Shown piece after piece: positions 13,666 through 20,573 of a stretch of DNA of 30,347 nt (the stretch's first letter is position 1; the number at the start of each line of letters is the position of its first letter). Both the position numbers and the translations under genes were made by a program. The notes beneath the pieces are model-generated. The model was not told where the DNA came from. It saw only the letters and a list, made by a program, of their open reading frames with translations, and did no database searches. This DNA is from a virus, in the IMG/VR virus record IMGVR_UViG_3300019755_000131, positions 1-30,347 of that record. One strand, written 5' to 3'.

Positions 13666-13698
13666 AATAAGTAAGACTTTTAAAGACATCAAAGTGGG

Positions 13699-15285
13699 CT
13701 ATAGAATAATAGCTCCACCTTTCCCTTCTTCATCCTCTTCTCCACGTTCTAAAATATCTAGCCTTTTAGCTGCTAAAGCTAAAGACCAAAACCTATCTGC
13801 ATGACCATGTATATTTCTATCTGCATCATATAACATTCTTTTTAAACCAGCTTTTCTTTTGATAGCATGAATATCAGCAATGAGTACAGGATCGTTTGGA
13901 ATGGTTATCAACTTCTCTTCAAACATCTTCTTTAAATTTAAAACCATAAACTCTTTAGAACTAGCTGTGAAGTATACGCCTTCAGCTTGGCTAGGAAATT
14001 CACTCTCCATAGTCTCAGCTATATCTCTTCCTATTCCTGTCATATCTATTCTGATATTTGACTTTTTAAATACTCTTAAATGATCTCTTAAAACTGTTTT
14101 TTGAGACTCAAATTTCATCTTTTCATATACATCTTGAATAGCAAGTGTGTATCTTTTCTCAACCAAATCCAAACAACTCAAACTTGATAAATCTTTTACA
14201 CGACCTATATCATAACCACTCCAAAGTACATTTTGTAAATTGGGTGTATAGTAACTATAATCTTTAACACAAGATTTAATAAGTGATATAGGAAAGAAAG
14301 AACTATCATCATCTACAAACTGACACTCATACATCATAGCCCAGCTGTCTTCATCAAATAGGTCTTTTAGTATTTGAATATCTACATCAAGACCATCTTT
14401 AACAGCATCAGTAATAGTTGTAATATGCCTAGAAAACATATAAAATTTAACATCATCTACACAAAGCTTATGAAATAAACTATCCTGAACAAAGGGAGTA
14501 CTTAAAATAGTAATTCTAGCTTTTGTTTCACCAGCTTTTACAGATGTAATAGATGGAATAAATGCTTCCCATATTCTTTTAGGATTTAAGTACCAAGCAA
14601 ACTCATCCATCCAAACACTTCCTGAGAACCCTTGTATAGTTCTAAAGTTATTTGCAAAGATATAAATAGTAGCTCCTGAAGGTACCTTTATTTCAGAACT
14701 AGAACCACTCAACACGATATCTAATTTTTCAGCATGCTTTTGAATCTCGGCATACCACTTCAAAGCTTGTGTTTCAGAAGCTGAAAGTATCAGCTGATCC
14801 ATACCACTCATAGCATCTACTAAACACTCACCACTACATCCATAAGTAGCACCGATTTGTCTACTCTTTAACCAAACTCTAAAACGACTAGTATCATGCA
14901 TAAACTCTCTTTGATATTTATATAGACCATAATCTTCATCAAGCATCTTATCTCTGTATTCTTGAACTTCTTTAGAGTGGATGATATTTTGTTTTACTTT
15001 TTTGACTATTTTTTTAGACTTCTTTTCTAATCTTTCTTTTGATTTAGTAAGCATTGCTAACTTTCTGCTGTTTGCTTCTGTTGGAGCTCTTTTAGATAAA
15101 GTGGCTATTTGCTTATCAAGATTTTCTATAGATTCTTCATTTACATTTTTATCTTCACTTTTTTTAATCCATCCATAAAGGGTAGCTCTATTTTTGATTT
15201 TAAGGTCTTTGCAGATATCTGTGATACTTACACCAGCTTTTACTAAGTTAAGTGCTTCTTTTTTGAGTTCTTGTGTATAAGCCAT
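13699..15285 (-). CDS. Terminase large subunit, P2 gpP-like
   Basis: A 528-residue protein. Residues 1-45 form an HTH (SITDICKDLKIKNRATLYGW), and 50-105 are a basic coiled-coil linker. The ATPase has the P2-type Walker A KSRQIGAT (140-147) and Walker B VWMDEF (224-229). The RNase H nuclease has D359 (GYDIGR), D414 (IRIDMTGIG) and D497 (GHADRF). It cuts and pumps DNA into the prohead through the portal. AAAAGG precedes ATG 15285. It is second in a leftward pair with the portal. No separate small terminase subunit is evident; the N-terminal HTH may supply DNA recognition. Confidence 0.9.
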   Translation of the reverse strand: MAYTQELKKEALNLVKAGVSITDICKDLKIKNRATLYGWIKKSEDKNVNEESIENLDKQIATLSKRAPTEANSRKLAMLTKSKERLEKKSKKIVKKVKQNIIHSKEVQEYRDKMLDEDYGLYKYQREFMHDTSRFRVWLKSRQIGATYGCSGECLVDAMSGMDQLILSASETQALKWYAEIQKHAEKLDIVLSGSSSEIKVPSGATIYIFANNFRTIQGFSGSVWMDEFAWYLNPKRIWEAFIPSITSVKAGETKARITILSTPFVQDSLFHKLCVDDVKFYMFSRHITTITDAVKDGLDVDIQILKDLFDEDSWAMMYECQFVDDDSSFFPISLIKSCVKDYSYYTPNLQNVLWSGYDIGRVKDLSSLSCLDLVEKRYTLAIQDVYEKMKFESQKTVLRDHLRVFKKSNIRIDMTGIGRDIAETMESEFPSQAEGVYFTASSKEFMVLNLKKMFEEKLITIPNDPVLIADIHAIKRKAGLKRMLYDADRNIHGHADRFWSLALAAKRLDILERGEEDEEGKGGAIIL

Positions 15286-15342
15286 TATTTAGCCTTTTAT
15301 TTGTTTAGACGATACATTAATCGAATAAAAATAGTTTTGAGT

Positions 15343-15363
15343 TTTTAAACGGGTTTTAAACGG
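15343..15363. repeat. Short direct repeat TTTTAAACGG x2
   Basis: The 10-bp unit TTTTAAACGG occurs twice (15343-15352, 15354-15363) just before the terminase gene on the leftward strand, in the 93-bp gap after the portal gene. It may be a protein-binding site or simple slippage. Confidence 0.4.
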
Positions 15364-15378
15364 CATAGAAAACATATT

Positions 15379-16437
15379 TTATTTATTTCCTATCCCTAAA
15401 AGTTCTCTTGCTTCTGTTTGAGATACAATATCTCTATCTACAAGATTTGTAACAAGATCGCTATCATCTTTAAAGTTTGTTACATCAAGCTCTTCAATTT
15501 CTAAATCAATCCCTATATTTTTAAAGAATCCCTCAACTCTTCTTATTTTTGGTTTCATAACCACTTGGTTAAAAGAATGAAGTTGATCTATAAGTTCTCT
15601 TCCCCCACCCAGCCCACCAGCTGTCATAACTCCAGCTAATCTGGGAGGTACTCCATGAGCTGCTATAATTTCATCACGTCCTACATTTTTGAGTTTCTCA
15701 AAACTCATATCTTCAATACCATCAAGTTTTTCTAATCGTATTTTTGCAGGAGGAGTTCCCTCTTTACTTTTCCCTGTATACATCAAAAGTGATTTATGAG
15801 AATTTTCATAACCTTTGTAATTATCCGAAAAAAATGTCTTAAAAGCTTTTTGCTGCTCTACATTTGGTGCTGAATTTTCAAACACAATTCCAAAGCCTGG
15901 TCTAGCTCCATTTGTAAAAAAAGTACTATTATAAGTATCTGCTTGATTTAAAGTATTGATTTGTTTTAGAACTGTTAAATAATCAGGCTCTCCATAATAC
16001 TTTCCACTAGGGCTATAATATTTTAAATGGTACCCATCAAGTTTTAGAGCATCATCATTTGTTGTAAGTTGATAGATCTCTTTGTCTTTATTTAACCTAC
16101 CTTGATAACCCAATATATGATGAAGATGAAACTCTTTAGTAGTACCAGCTTTTTCCATGAATGCATTCCCATACATCTCTAAATCACAACACACCGCAAA
16201 TAGAAAATCACTTATAAATTCAGATGATGGTAAATATTTATCTAAGTTTGTAGACTTCACTTGTGATAAAAGTCCAGCTTTTAATTTAATACTTCTTTGA
16301 TGATAGACATTGAAATAGTAATACTTTAGAAGTCCATTAAAATCTATAAAAGGATTTATGGTTCCATTTGGACTTAACGTGTCTTTATCTATATATTGTT
16401 TTGATTTTGTAGCACCTTTTAGTATATGTTCATCCAT
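15379..16437 (-). CDS. Portal protein, P2 gpQ-like
   Basis: A 352-residue portal of the P2 gpQ/PBSX type. Markers are DFLFAVCCDLEMYGNAFMEK in the first third, the YYGEPDYLTVLKQINTLNQA region, and AAHGVPPRLAGV with the glycine-rich GGLGGGRE near residue 270. Twelve copies form the channel for DNA packaging and the head-tail joint. ATG 16437 is preferred to TTG 16440 because AAGGG is then six nt away. The pair portal-terminase runs leftward while scaffold and capsid run rightward from the same gap, as in the P2 head module, although in P2 the terminase is nearer the gap. Confidence 0.9.
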   Translation of the reverse strand: MDEHILKGATKSKQYIDKDTLSPNGTINPFIDFNGLLKYYYFNVYHQRSIKLKAGLLSQVKSTNLDKYLPSSEFISDFLFAVCCDLEMYGNAFMEKAGTTKEFHLHHILGYQGRLNKDKEIYQLTTNDDALKLDGYHLKYYSPSGKYYGEPDYLTVLKQINTLNQADTYNSTFFTNGARPGFGIVFENSAPNVEQQKAFKTFFSDNYKGYENSHKSLLMYTGKSKEGTPPAKIRLEKLDGIEDMSFEKLKNVGRDEIIAAHGVPPRLAGVMTAGGLGGGRELIDQLHSFNQVVMKPKIRRVEGFFKNIGIDLEIEELDVTNFKDDSDLVTNLVDRDIVSQTEARELLGIGNK

Positions 16438-16440
16438 CAA

Positions 16441-16595
16441 ATTCCCTTCATTTCATACCACATAAACCTTTTAAGGTTCAGATACCCAATACTAATATAA
16501 AAGATTTTTTTAATCACTCTAAATACTCATATATGGAGTGTTTTAAAGTTTTGAAATTGTCATAATAGTGGAGTAAATTTAAAGAAAGGAACACG
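16441..16595. promoter_or_regulatory. Divergent late control region
   Basis: The 155-bp gap between the leftward portal and the rightward scaffold gene must hold two divergent promoters. It contains a decayed copy of the RNA element (16457-16482: the first hairpin core is present, the outer stem and second hairpin are lost), a run of T (16504-16511) and an inverted repeat CACTC...GAGTG around ACTCATATATGGAGT. A CATAAT box near 16561 could be a -10 for the rightward genes. No confident -35 is visible. Confidence 0.4.
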
Positions 16596-17423
16596 ATGTC
16601 AGATAAAAAGAAAGCAACTAAACTTACTGATATATCTATTACACATATATCTTTAGTGAAAGCTGGAGCAAATGGGAAAGATATCATTTATAAGTCGAGT
16701 GAGAACGATCCATTACATCAACATCAAATAAAAATTTCTAAAACTGATGATGAAAAAGGTGTGATATATGGTGTAGTTTATGCTCCAAATCAAGTAGATA
16801 CTGATGGAGAGTATACAGATGCAGATGAAATCATAAAAGCAGCATATAACTTTATGAAATCAAAAAACACTACAAATGTAGACAAATCGCATAGTTTCAA
16901 TAATGAAAAAGCATTTATTGCTGAGAGCTGGATCATCAAAGAAAATGATTCTATTTTTCCTGAAGAAGCTTTAGGTTCTTGGGCTGTAGCAATTCAGCTT
17001 GAAGATGATGTTCTTAAAGAACAAGCAAAAACAGGAGAGATAGCTGGTATCTCTATGGCTGGAACTGCTACGAAAATAGAACCTGAAGTATCAAAAGCAG
17101 ATGAAAAAAGTTTTTCTATGGATGATGTTTTAAATATGTTCAAAAAAATATTTGGAAGAACTTCAGTAGAAATAAGTGGTCATGTTTATAACGATGAAGC
17201 AAATATACACAAATCACAAGAAGGGGAAGAGTTGAAAAAAGAAGATGTAGAGAAAACTATCAAAGAAGAGATAGAAAAAAGTGTTAAACCTTTAAATCAA
17301 AAGATTGAAGATTTAGAAAAAGAAAATGGTGAGCTAGTAGAAAAGCTTAAAAAAAGTAAACAAGATGACACACCAGCTAAAACTGATGTAGAAAAAGCAA
17401 ATTCAATAGAAGGAATTTTATAA
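16596..17423 (+). CDS. Prohead protease and scaffold, XkdF/gpO-like
   Basis: A 275-residue protein. The N-terminal 170 residues fit an XkdF-type prohead serine protease (ISITHISLVKAGANGKDII start; VDKSHSF, FIAESWII; AGISMAG as the probable nucleophile region). The C-terminal 70 residues (about 205-265) are a charged coiled coil, the scaffold part. This equals the P2 gpO arrangement of protease and scaffold in one chain. It guides capsid assembly, then cleaves head proteins and itself. It is the first rightward gene after the divergent gap, and its stop overlaps the capsid start. Confidence 0.8.
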   Translation: MSDKKKATKLTDISITHISLVKAGANGKDIIYKSSENDPLHQHQIKISKTDDEKGVIYGVVYAPNQVDTDGEYTDADEIIKAAYNFMKSKNTTNVDKSHSFNNEKAFIAESWIIKENDSIFPEEALGSWAVAIQLEDDVLKEQAKTGEIAGISMAGTATKIEPEVSKADEKSFSMDDVLNMFKKIFGRTSVEISGHVYNDEANIHKSQEGEELKKEDVEKTIKEEIEKSVKPLNQKIEDLEKENGELVEKLKKSKQDDTPAKTDVEKANSIEGIL

Positions 17424-18334
17424 TGCAAAATTTAACAGATATTTTAAAAGCAAACACAACACCACAAGATGTAACACTCAGTGGAAATCTTACACCACAA
17501 CAAGCAAGAACATTTATTAAAGCTATTGTAGATAGACAATCTATCCTAAAAGATGTAACAGTAGATATCTCTTCTAAACTTACAAAAGAAAGAAGCACTT
17601 ATGATATTGCAAAAGGTGTATTAAGTAGACATATAAGTGGAACTGCTCCATCTACAGCTGCTATGAAAAAACTTGGAAAAATTGGGTGTAATCTTGATAT
17701 GAGTAAAGGTGTATCTTTAAATGCAAGAATTTTACAAGATACTTTAAATGATAACAAAGATAATCCAAACTTTGATACAGAGCAGTTTGCAAGTTTTGCT
17801 GTTGCATTTATGAATGATTTAGATTATTTAGGAATTGTTGGTACAGATGATAATGCAGCATCTACAGCAGAATTTGAAGAATTAGCCAAAGGTTGGGTGC
17901 AAATTGCAAAAGATAGCTCTGATTCTAAAAAAGTAACTACATCTGAAACAGAGGTGGCTGCACAACTTCAAAAAGTAGTTGAAAATATTCATGAAGATTG
18001 TAAAGGTGGAAAAGCTGTTATTTATCTAAGTGCAGTTGATTATGATGCTTATCAATTAGAAGTATCTGAAGCTTATCCAAATAGTGGAGCTTTAATAAAT
18101 GGTGGAATTAACTCATTTATGGGGTACAAACTCAAACCAAATGAAAATATGAAAACTGGCGAATTTCTAGCCACAGTTCCTAAAAATATGGTCTTTGGAA
18201 TCTCAAATCAAATTGAGAGAACGAGATGGTATGACAATGAACTTTCTTGTTTAAGATATAAATTTGTTGTGTACTGTGATTATGAATTTGATATTCATAA
18301 ATATGTAACTTTAGTGACATTTGTAGCAGCGTAA
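17423..18334 (+). CDS. Major capsid protein, P2 gpN-like
   Basis: A 303-residue protein in the position of the major capsid protein with features of the P2 gpN family (HK97 fold): LTPQQARTFIKAIVDRQSI, a middle SRHISGTAPSTAAMKK stretch, ILQDTLNDNKDNPNFDTEQF in the spine helix region, and a C-terminal IERTRWYDNELSCLRY segment. It forms the icosahedral shell. Its ATG overlaps the stop of the protease gene by one base. Confidence 0.85.
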   Translation: MQNLTDILKANTTPQDVTLSGNLTPQQARTFIKAIVDRQSILKDVTVDISSKLTKERSTYDIAKGVLSRHISGTAPSTAAMKKLGKIGCNLDMSKGVSLNARILQDTLNDNKDNPNFDTEQFASFAVAFMNDLDYLGIVGTDDNAASTAEFEELAKGWVQIAKDSSDSKKVTTSETEVAAQLQKVVENIHEDCKGGKAVIYLSAVDYDAYQLEVSEAYPNSGALINGGINSFMGYKLKPNENMKTGEFLATVPKNMVFGISNQIERTRWYDNELSCLRYKFVVYCDYEFDIHKYVTLVTFVAA

Positions 18335-18345
18335 AAAGTACAATT

Positions 18346-18684
18346 ATGGAATCAGTAAATATAGAAGATTTAAAGGGTTTATTCCCTTTGAGCTTAGAAG
18401 ATACAGATATAACTCCACATCTTAATCGTGCAATATGGGATTATAATCATATTACTTTTGATGAAGAGATACAACAAATTGAAGTTATAGGTTCTAAGTC
18501 TTTATATTATCTTGCTCCATTACTTTTTATTGAGATGCAAAGTCGAGCTGAAGAGTATGCCGAATCTCTTGAGACATTTAAAGACGTAAAGAAGTTTCAA
18601 GAGTATTGGCTCAATCGTGCCAATAGTGCATTAAATAAAACAAATAATGATGATGAAAGTGAGATGTTGTGGGACAGTATATAA
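18346..18684 (+). CDS. Putative head-tail connector, 112 aa
   Basis: A 112-residue, mostly helical and acidic protein directly after the capsid gene, where head completion proteins (P2 gpL or gp6-like adaptors) lie. Helical stretches such as LYYLAPLLFIEMQSRAEEYA and KKFQEYWLNRANSALNK fit an adaptor ring protein. No diagnostic motif is seen, so the call rests on position, length and helical content. Confidence 0.55.
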   Translation: MESVNIEDLKGLFPLSLEDTDITPHLNRAIWDYNHITFDEEIQQIEVIGSKSLYYLAPLLFIEMQSRAEEYAESLETFKDVKKFQEYWLNRANSALNKTNNDDESEMLWDSI

Positions 18685-18968
18685 ATGAAGATGAAGCTAG
18701 AAATGCTATCAAAAGTATTGTAAGTACACATACAACAGACTTCACACTTTTTACGCAAAAAAGAACAACTATCAAAACGGCATGTAAAGAAGTAGTATTT
18801 ATAGCTATTTTTTTATATGAAGAAAATAATGAAGAGCTTTATAATAAATTTGTAAAAAATCATGTTCAAAATAATGATGGAATGAAGTTATTAAAAAGTG
18901 ATACTTTTTTTGAAAATGGAAAGAAAAAAGAAGCATTTCATATTGAATGTGAAGTAAGAGGTGTGTGA
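18669..18968 (+). CDS. Hypothetical head-tail joining protein, 99 aa
   Basis: A 99-residue protein starting at GTG 18669; in-frame ATG codons occur only near the C-terminus, so GTG is the reasonable start. It overlaps the connector gene by 16 bp and ends overlapping the next start. Sequence features (FTLFTQKRTTIKTACKEVVF, then a helical and a charged part) are not specific. The position between connector and tail tube suggests a head closure or tail completion role. Confidence 0.55.
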   Translation: MGQYINEDEARNAIKSIVSTHTTDFTLFTQKRTTIKTACKEVVFIAIFLYEENNEELYNKFVKNHVQNNDGMKLLKSDTFFENGKKKEAFHIECEVRGV

Positions 18969-19180
18969 TGGAAGAACGAATTATAAAGCTTGAAGTTACA
19001 CAAGAACATCATGCTCTAGAGATAAAAGAACTCAAAGAATCAAACAAAACATTAACAGAATCTTTTAGTTCTTTTTCTAAAAATATAGCAGCGATTAAAA
19101 ACTGGATTATTGGTGGTGTTACACTAGCAATAATTCAACAAATAGGACTTATTGAGTTCTTAAAAAAAATCATATTTTAA
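18968..19180 (+). CDS. Holin-like protein (XhlA type)
   Basis: A 70-residue protein from ATG 18968, which overlaps the preceding stop by one base. The first 40 residues form an amphipathic coiled coil (KLEVTQEHHALEIKELKESN), and the C-terminus holds one transmembrane segment (WIIGGVTLAIIQQIGLIEFL). This is the layout of XhlA/hemolysin-type phage holin proteins. It would act in the inner membrane at lysis. A lysis gene amid tail genes, 10 kb from the peptidase at 7976, is odd, so a tail-associated membrane protein remains possible. Confidence 0.55.
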   Translation: MEERIIKLEVTQEHHALEIKELKESNKTLTESFSSFSKNIAAIKNWIIGGVTLAIIQQIGLIEFLKKIIF

Positions 19181-19190
19181 AGGATATTAG

Positions 19191-19385
19191 ATGGCAAACG
19201 AAAAAGTAACCGTAAAAGTTCTAAACCCAAAAGGTGTTAGAGATGAAAATCAAAAATTGGTACCAATAGGTAAAACTATGGAAGTACTTAAAACAACAGC
19301 AGATATTTTAGTAGAAAATGAAGCTGTTGAATTAGTTGAAGAACAAAAAGCTACAACAACTCAAATAGATAAAAAGGATAAATAA
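19191..19385 (+). CDS. Small hypothetical tail protein, 64 aa
   Basis: A 64-residue protein with AAAGGATA before its ATG. The sequence suggests a small beta-rich domain (VTVKVLNPKGVRDENQKLVP, then TMEVLKTTADILVENEAVELV) and a polar tail. It overlaps the tail tube gene by one base. Small proteins of this kind often lie directly before tail tube genes; the role is unknown. Confidence 0.6.
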   Translation: MANEKVTVKVLNPKGVRDENQKLVPIGKTMEVLKTTADILVENEAVELVEEQKATTTQIDKKDK

Positions 19386-19954
19386 TGGCAGATATAGAAA
19401 GATATATAGGTGGTGGAACGGTTGAATTAGCACTTTACAATGGTACTGGTTATGAACCATTTGTAGCTATTGGAGAGGTGCAAACAGCAACTTTAAAAAT
19501 ATCAAATACTTATGCTGATGGTTATAGTAAAGATGAAGGTGTAAAAAAGCAAGTAGACAAAGTACTTACTGAAACAAAAGCAACTACAGCATTTACAACA
19601 CAAAACATGAGTAAAGACAATATGGCGATGGCTATGTTTGGTACAGTTGGAACTGAAGTTTTTGCTATTGGAGATACTTTACCAGATGGAACAACAGCAA
19701 CAGTAGAAACTACACTTGATGTGATAAAAGGTGGAACGATTGCAAAAGTAGAAGGAAAAATTAGAATTATTGGTAAGAACTTATCAGGATCTAAAAACCC
19801 TGTGCTTGAAATACATCATGCTTTTATCACTCCTAGTGGAGATGTTAGAGATTATTTTGCAGAAAAACATGCAACTGTTGGTTTTGATTGTGAAATAGTT
19901 AAATTAGATACTGAAGATTCTCATTTCAAAGAATACTTCATGGCAAAAGCGTAA
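19385..19954 (+). CDS. Major tail tube protein
   Basis: A 189-residue beta-rich protein in the classic tail tube position, followed by the frameshifted chaperone and tape measure genes. Markers are the N-terminal IGGGTVELALYNGTGYEPF, the strand pattern GEVQTATLKIS, and a C-terminal domain with VLEIHHAFITPSGDVRDYF. Such proteins stack as hexamers to form the flexible tube of long non-contractile tails. There is no sheath gene beside it. Confidence 0.75.
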   Translation: MADIERYIGGGTVELALYNGTGYEPFVAIGEVQTATLKISNTYADGYSKDEGVKKQVDKVLTETKATTAFTTQNMSKDNMAMAMFGTVGTEVFAIGDTLPDGTTATVETTLDVIKGGTIAKVEGKIRIIGKNLSGSKNPVLEIHHAFITPSGDVRDYFAEKHATVGFDCEIVKLDTEDSHFKEYFMAKA

Positions 19955-19965
19955 AGGATTAAAAG

Positions 19966-20277
19966 ATGAACTTAAAATTAGATAAAAACACAAGAAAATT
20001 TATAGATGTAGAGATCGAATTAGATAGTAAAAAATTAAAATTCACATACTTTGAAAAAGTTACAAAACAAATTAAAGAGATGAAAAAATTGTCAAAAGCA
20101 CCAGGTACAAAGATGTATGAAATTGATGAATTATCATTTAAACAATTTTTTGATAATTTCAAAGGTGAAAAAGAAGAGATTGAAGCAGTAAAAGAATTTT
20201 ATGAAGAAAATGGAAATTTTTATGACTTCATAAATCTTTGTGATGAAGAGATGGGAAAGCTCAAGAAGAAAGCATAA
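19966..20277 (+). CDS. Tail assembly chaperone, short form (gpG-like)
   Basis: A 103-residue protein between tail tube and tape measure, the position of lambda gpG. It is small and charged, with the motif FKQFFDNFKGEKEEIEAVKE. It ends four codons after a slippery site GGGAAAG (20253-20259). It coats or guides the tape measure during tail assembly and is not found in virions in known cases. The role follows from context and the frameshift, not from a conserved motif. Confidence 0.75.
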   Translation: MNLKLDKNTRKFIDVEIELDSKKLKFTYFEKVTKQIKEMKKLSKAPGTKMYEIDELSFKQFFDNFKGEKEEIEAVKEFYEENGNFYDFINLCDEEMGKLKKKA

Positions 20278-20519
20278 AGAGTGTCATAGCTTACATAAAA
20301 ACACTTGGAAAAGATAACGGAATATTTTCGTATGAGTTAGAAACTAATTATGAATATATTTTGTTTGATATATATCAAACATCTCTAAAAAACAATGGAT
20401 TTGGGGTAGAGATAAGCTATGAGATAGTTAAAGATTATTGTAAAAAATATAAGTTTGATTCTATAGATATATATAAAATCATGAAAAGAATACTAAGTAA
20501 AGTTAATAGTACTACATAA
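19966..20519 (+). CDS. Tail chaperone, -1 frameshift fusion (gpGT-like)
   Basis: A -1 shift at GGGAAAG joins the short form to an overlapping frame without its own start, which runs from GCT at 20259 to TAA at 20517-20519. The fusion is 184 residues. The added part begins AQEESIKSVIAYIKTLGKDN and ends KRILSKVNSTT, a helical T-domain. In lambda the T part binds the tail tube protein, while G binds the tape measure. Without the shift, 240 nt of open frame would be unused, which strongly favours a real product. The stop codon falls inside RNA element copy C. Confidence 0.85.
20253..20259 (+). other. Programmed -1 ribosomal frameshift site GGGAAAG
   Basis: The heptamer is read G-GGA-AAG in the zero frame (ATG GGA AAG) and GGG-AAA after a -1 slip, the X-XXY-YYZ rule. 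It is the same heptamer as in the lambda G/T gene. No obvious strong downstream hairpin is seen. Confidence 0.85.
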
Positions 20520-20556
20520 ATCTTTTTAAGATTTAGTAGTATCGCCATATAGTGGT
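20510..20556 (+). repeat. Two-hairpin RNA element, copy C
   Basis: First hairpin TACTAC, bulged A, TAAATCTT, loop TTT, AAGATTTA, GTAGTA (20510-20541); second hairpin GCCA-TATAG-TGGT (20544-20556). Compared with copy B, a C-G pair became T-A in the first stem and a G-C pair became C-G in the second, so pairing is kept while sequence changes. AAAAGGTG follows three nt later and the tape measure gene starts at 20574. The chaperone fusion's stop codon lies in the left arm. Confidence 0.75.
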
Positions 20557-20573
20557 AGAAAAGGTGATAGTAG

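Noticed and set aside
16457-16482. Possible fourth copy of the two-hairpin element
   Set aside because: The core AACCTTTTAAGGTT remains, but the right outer arm and second hairpin are lost, so it is treated as a decayed copy.
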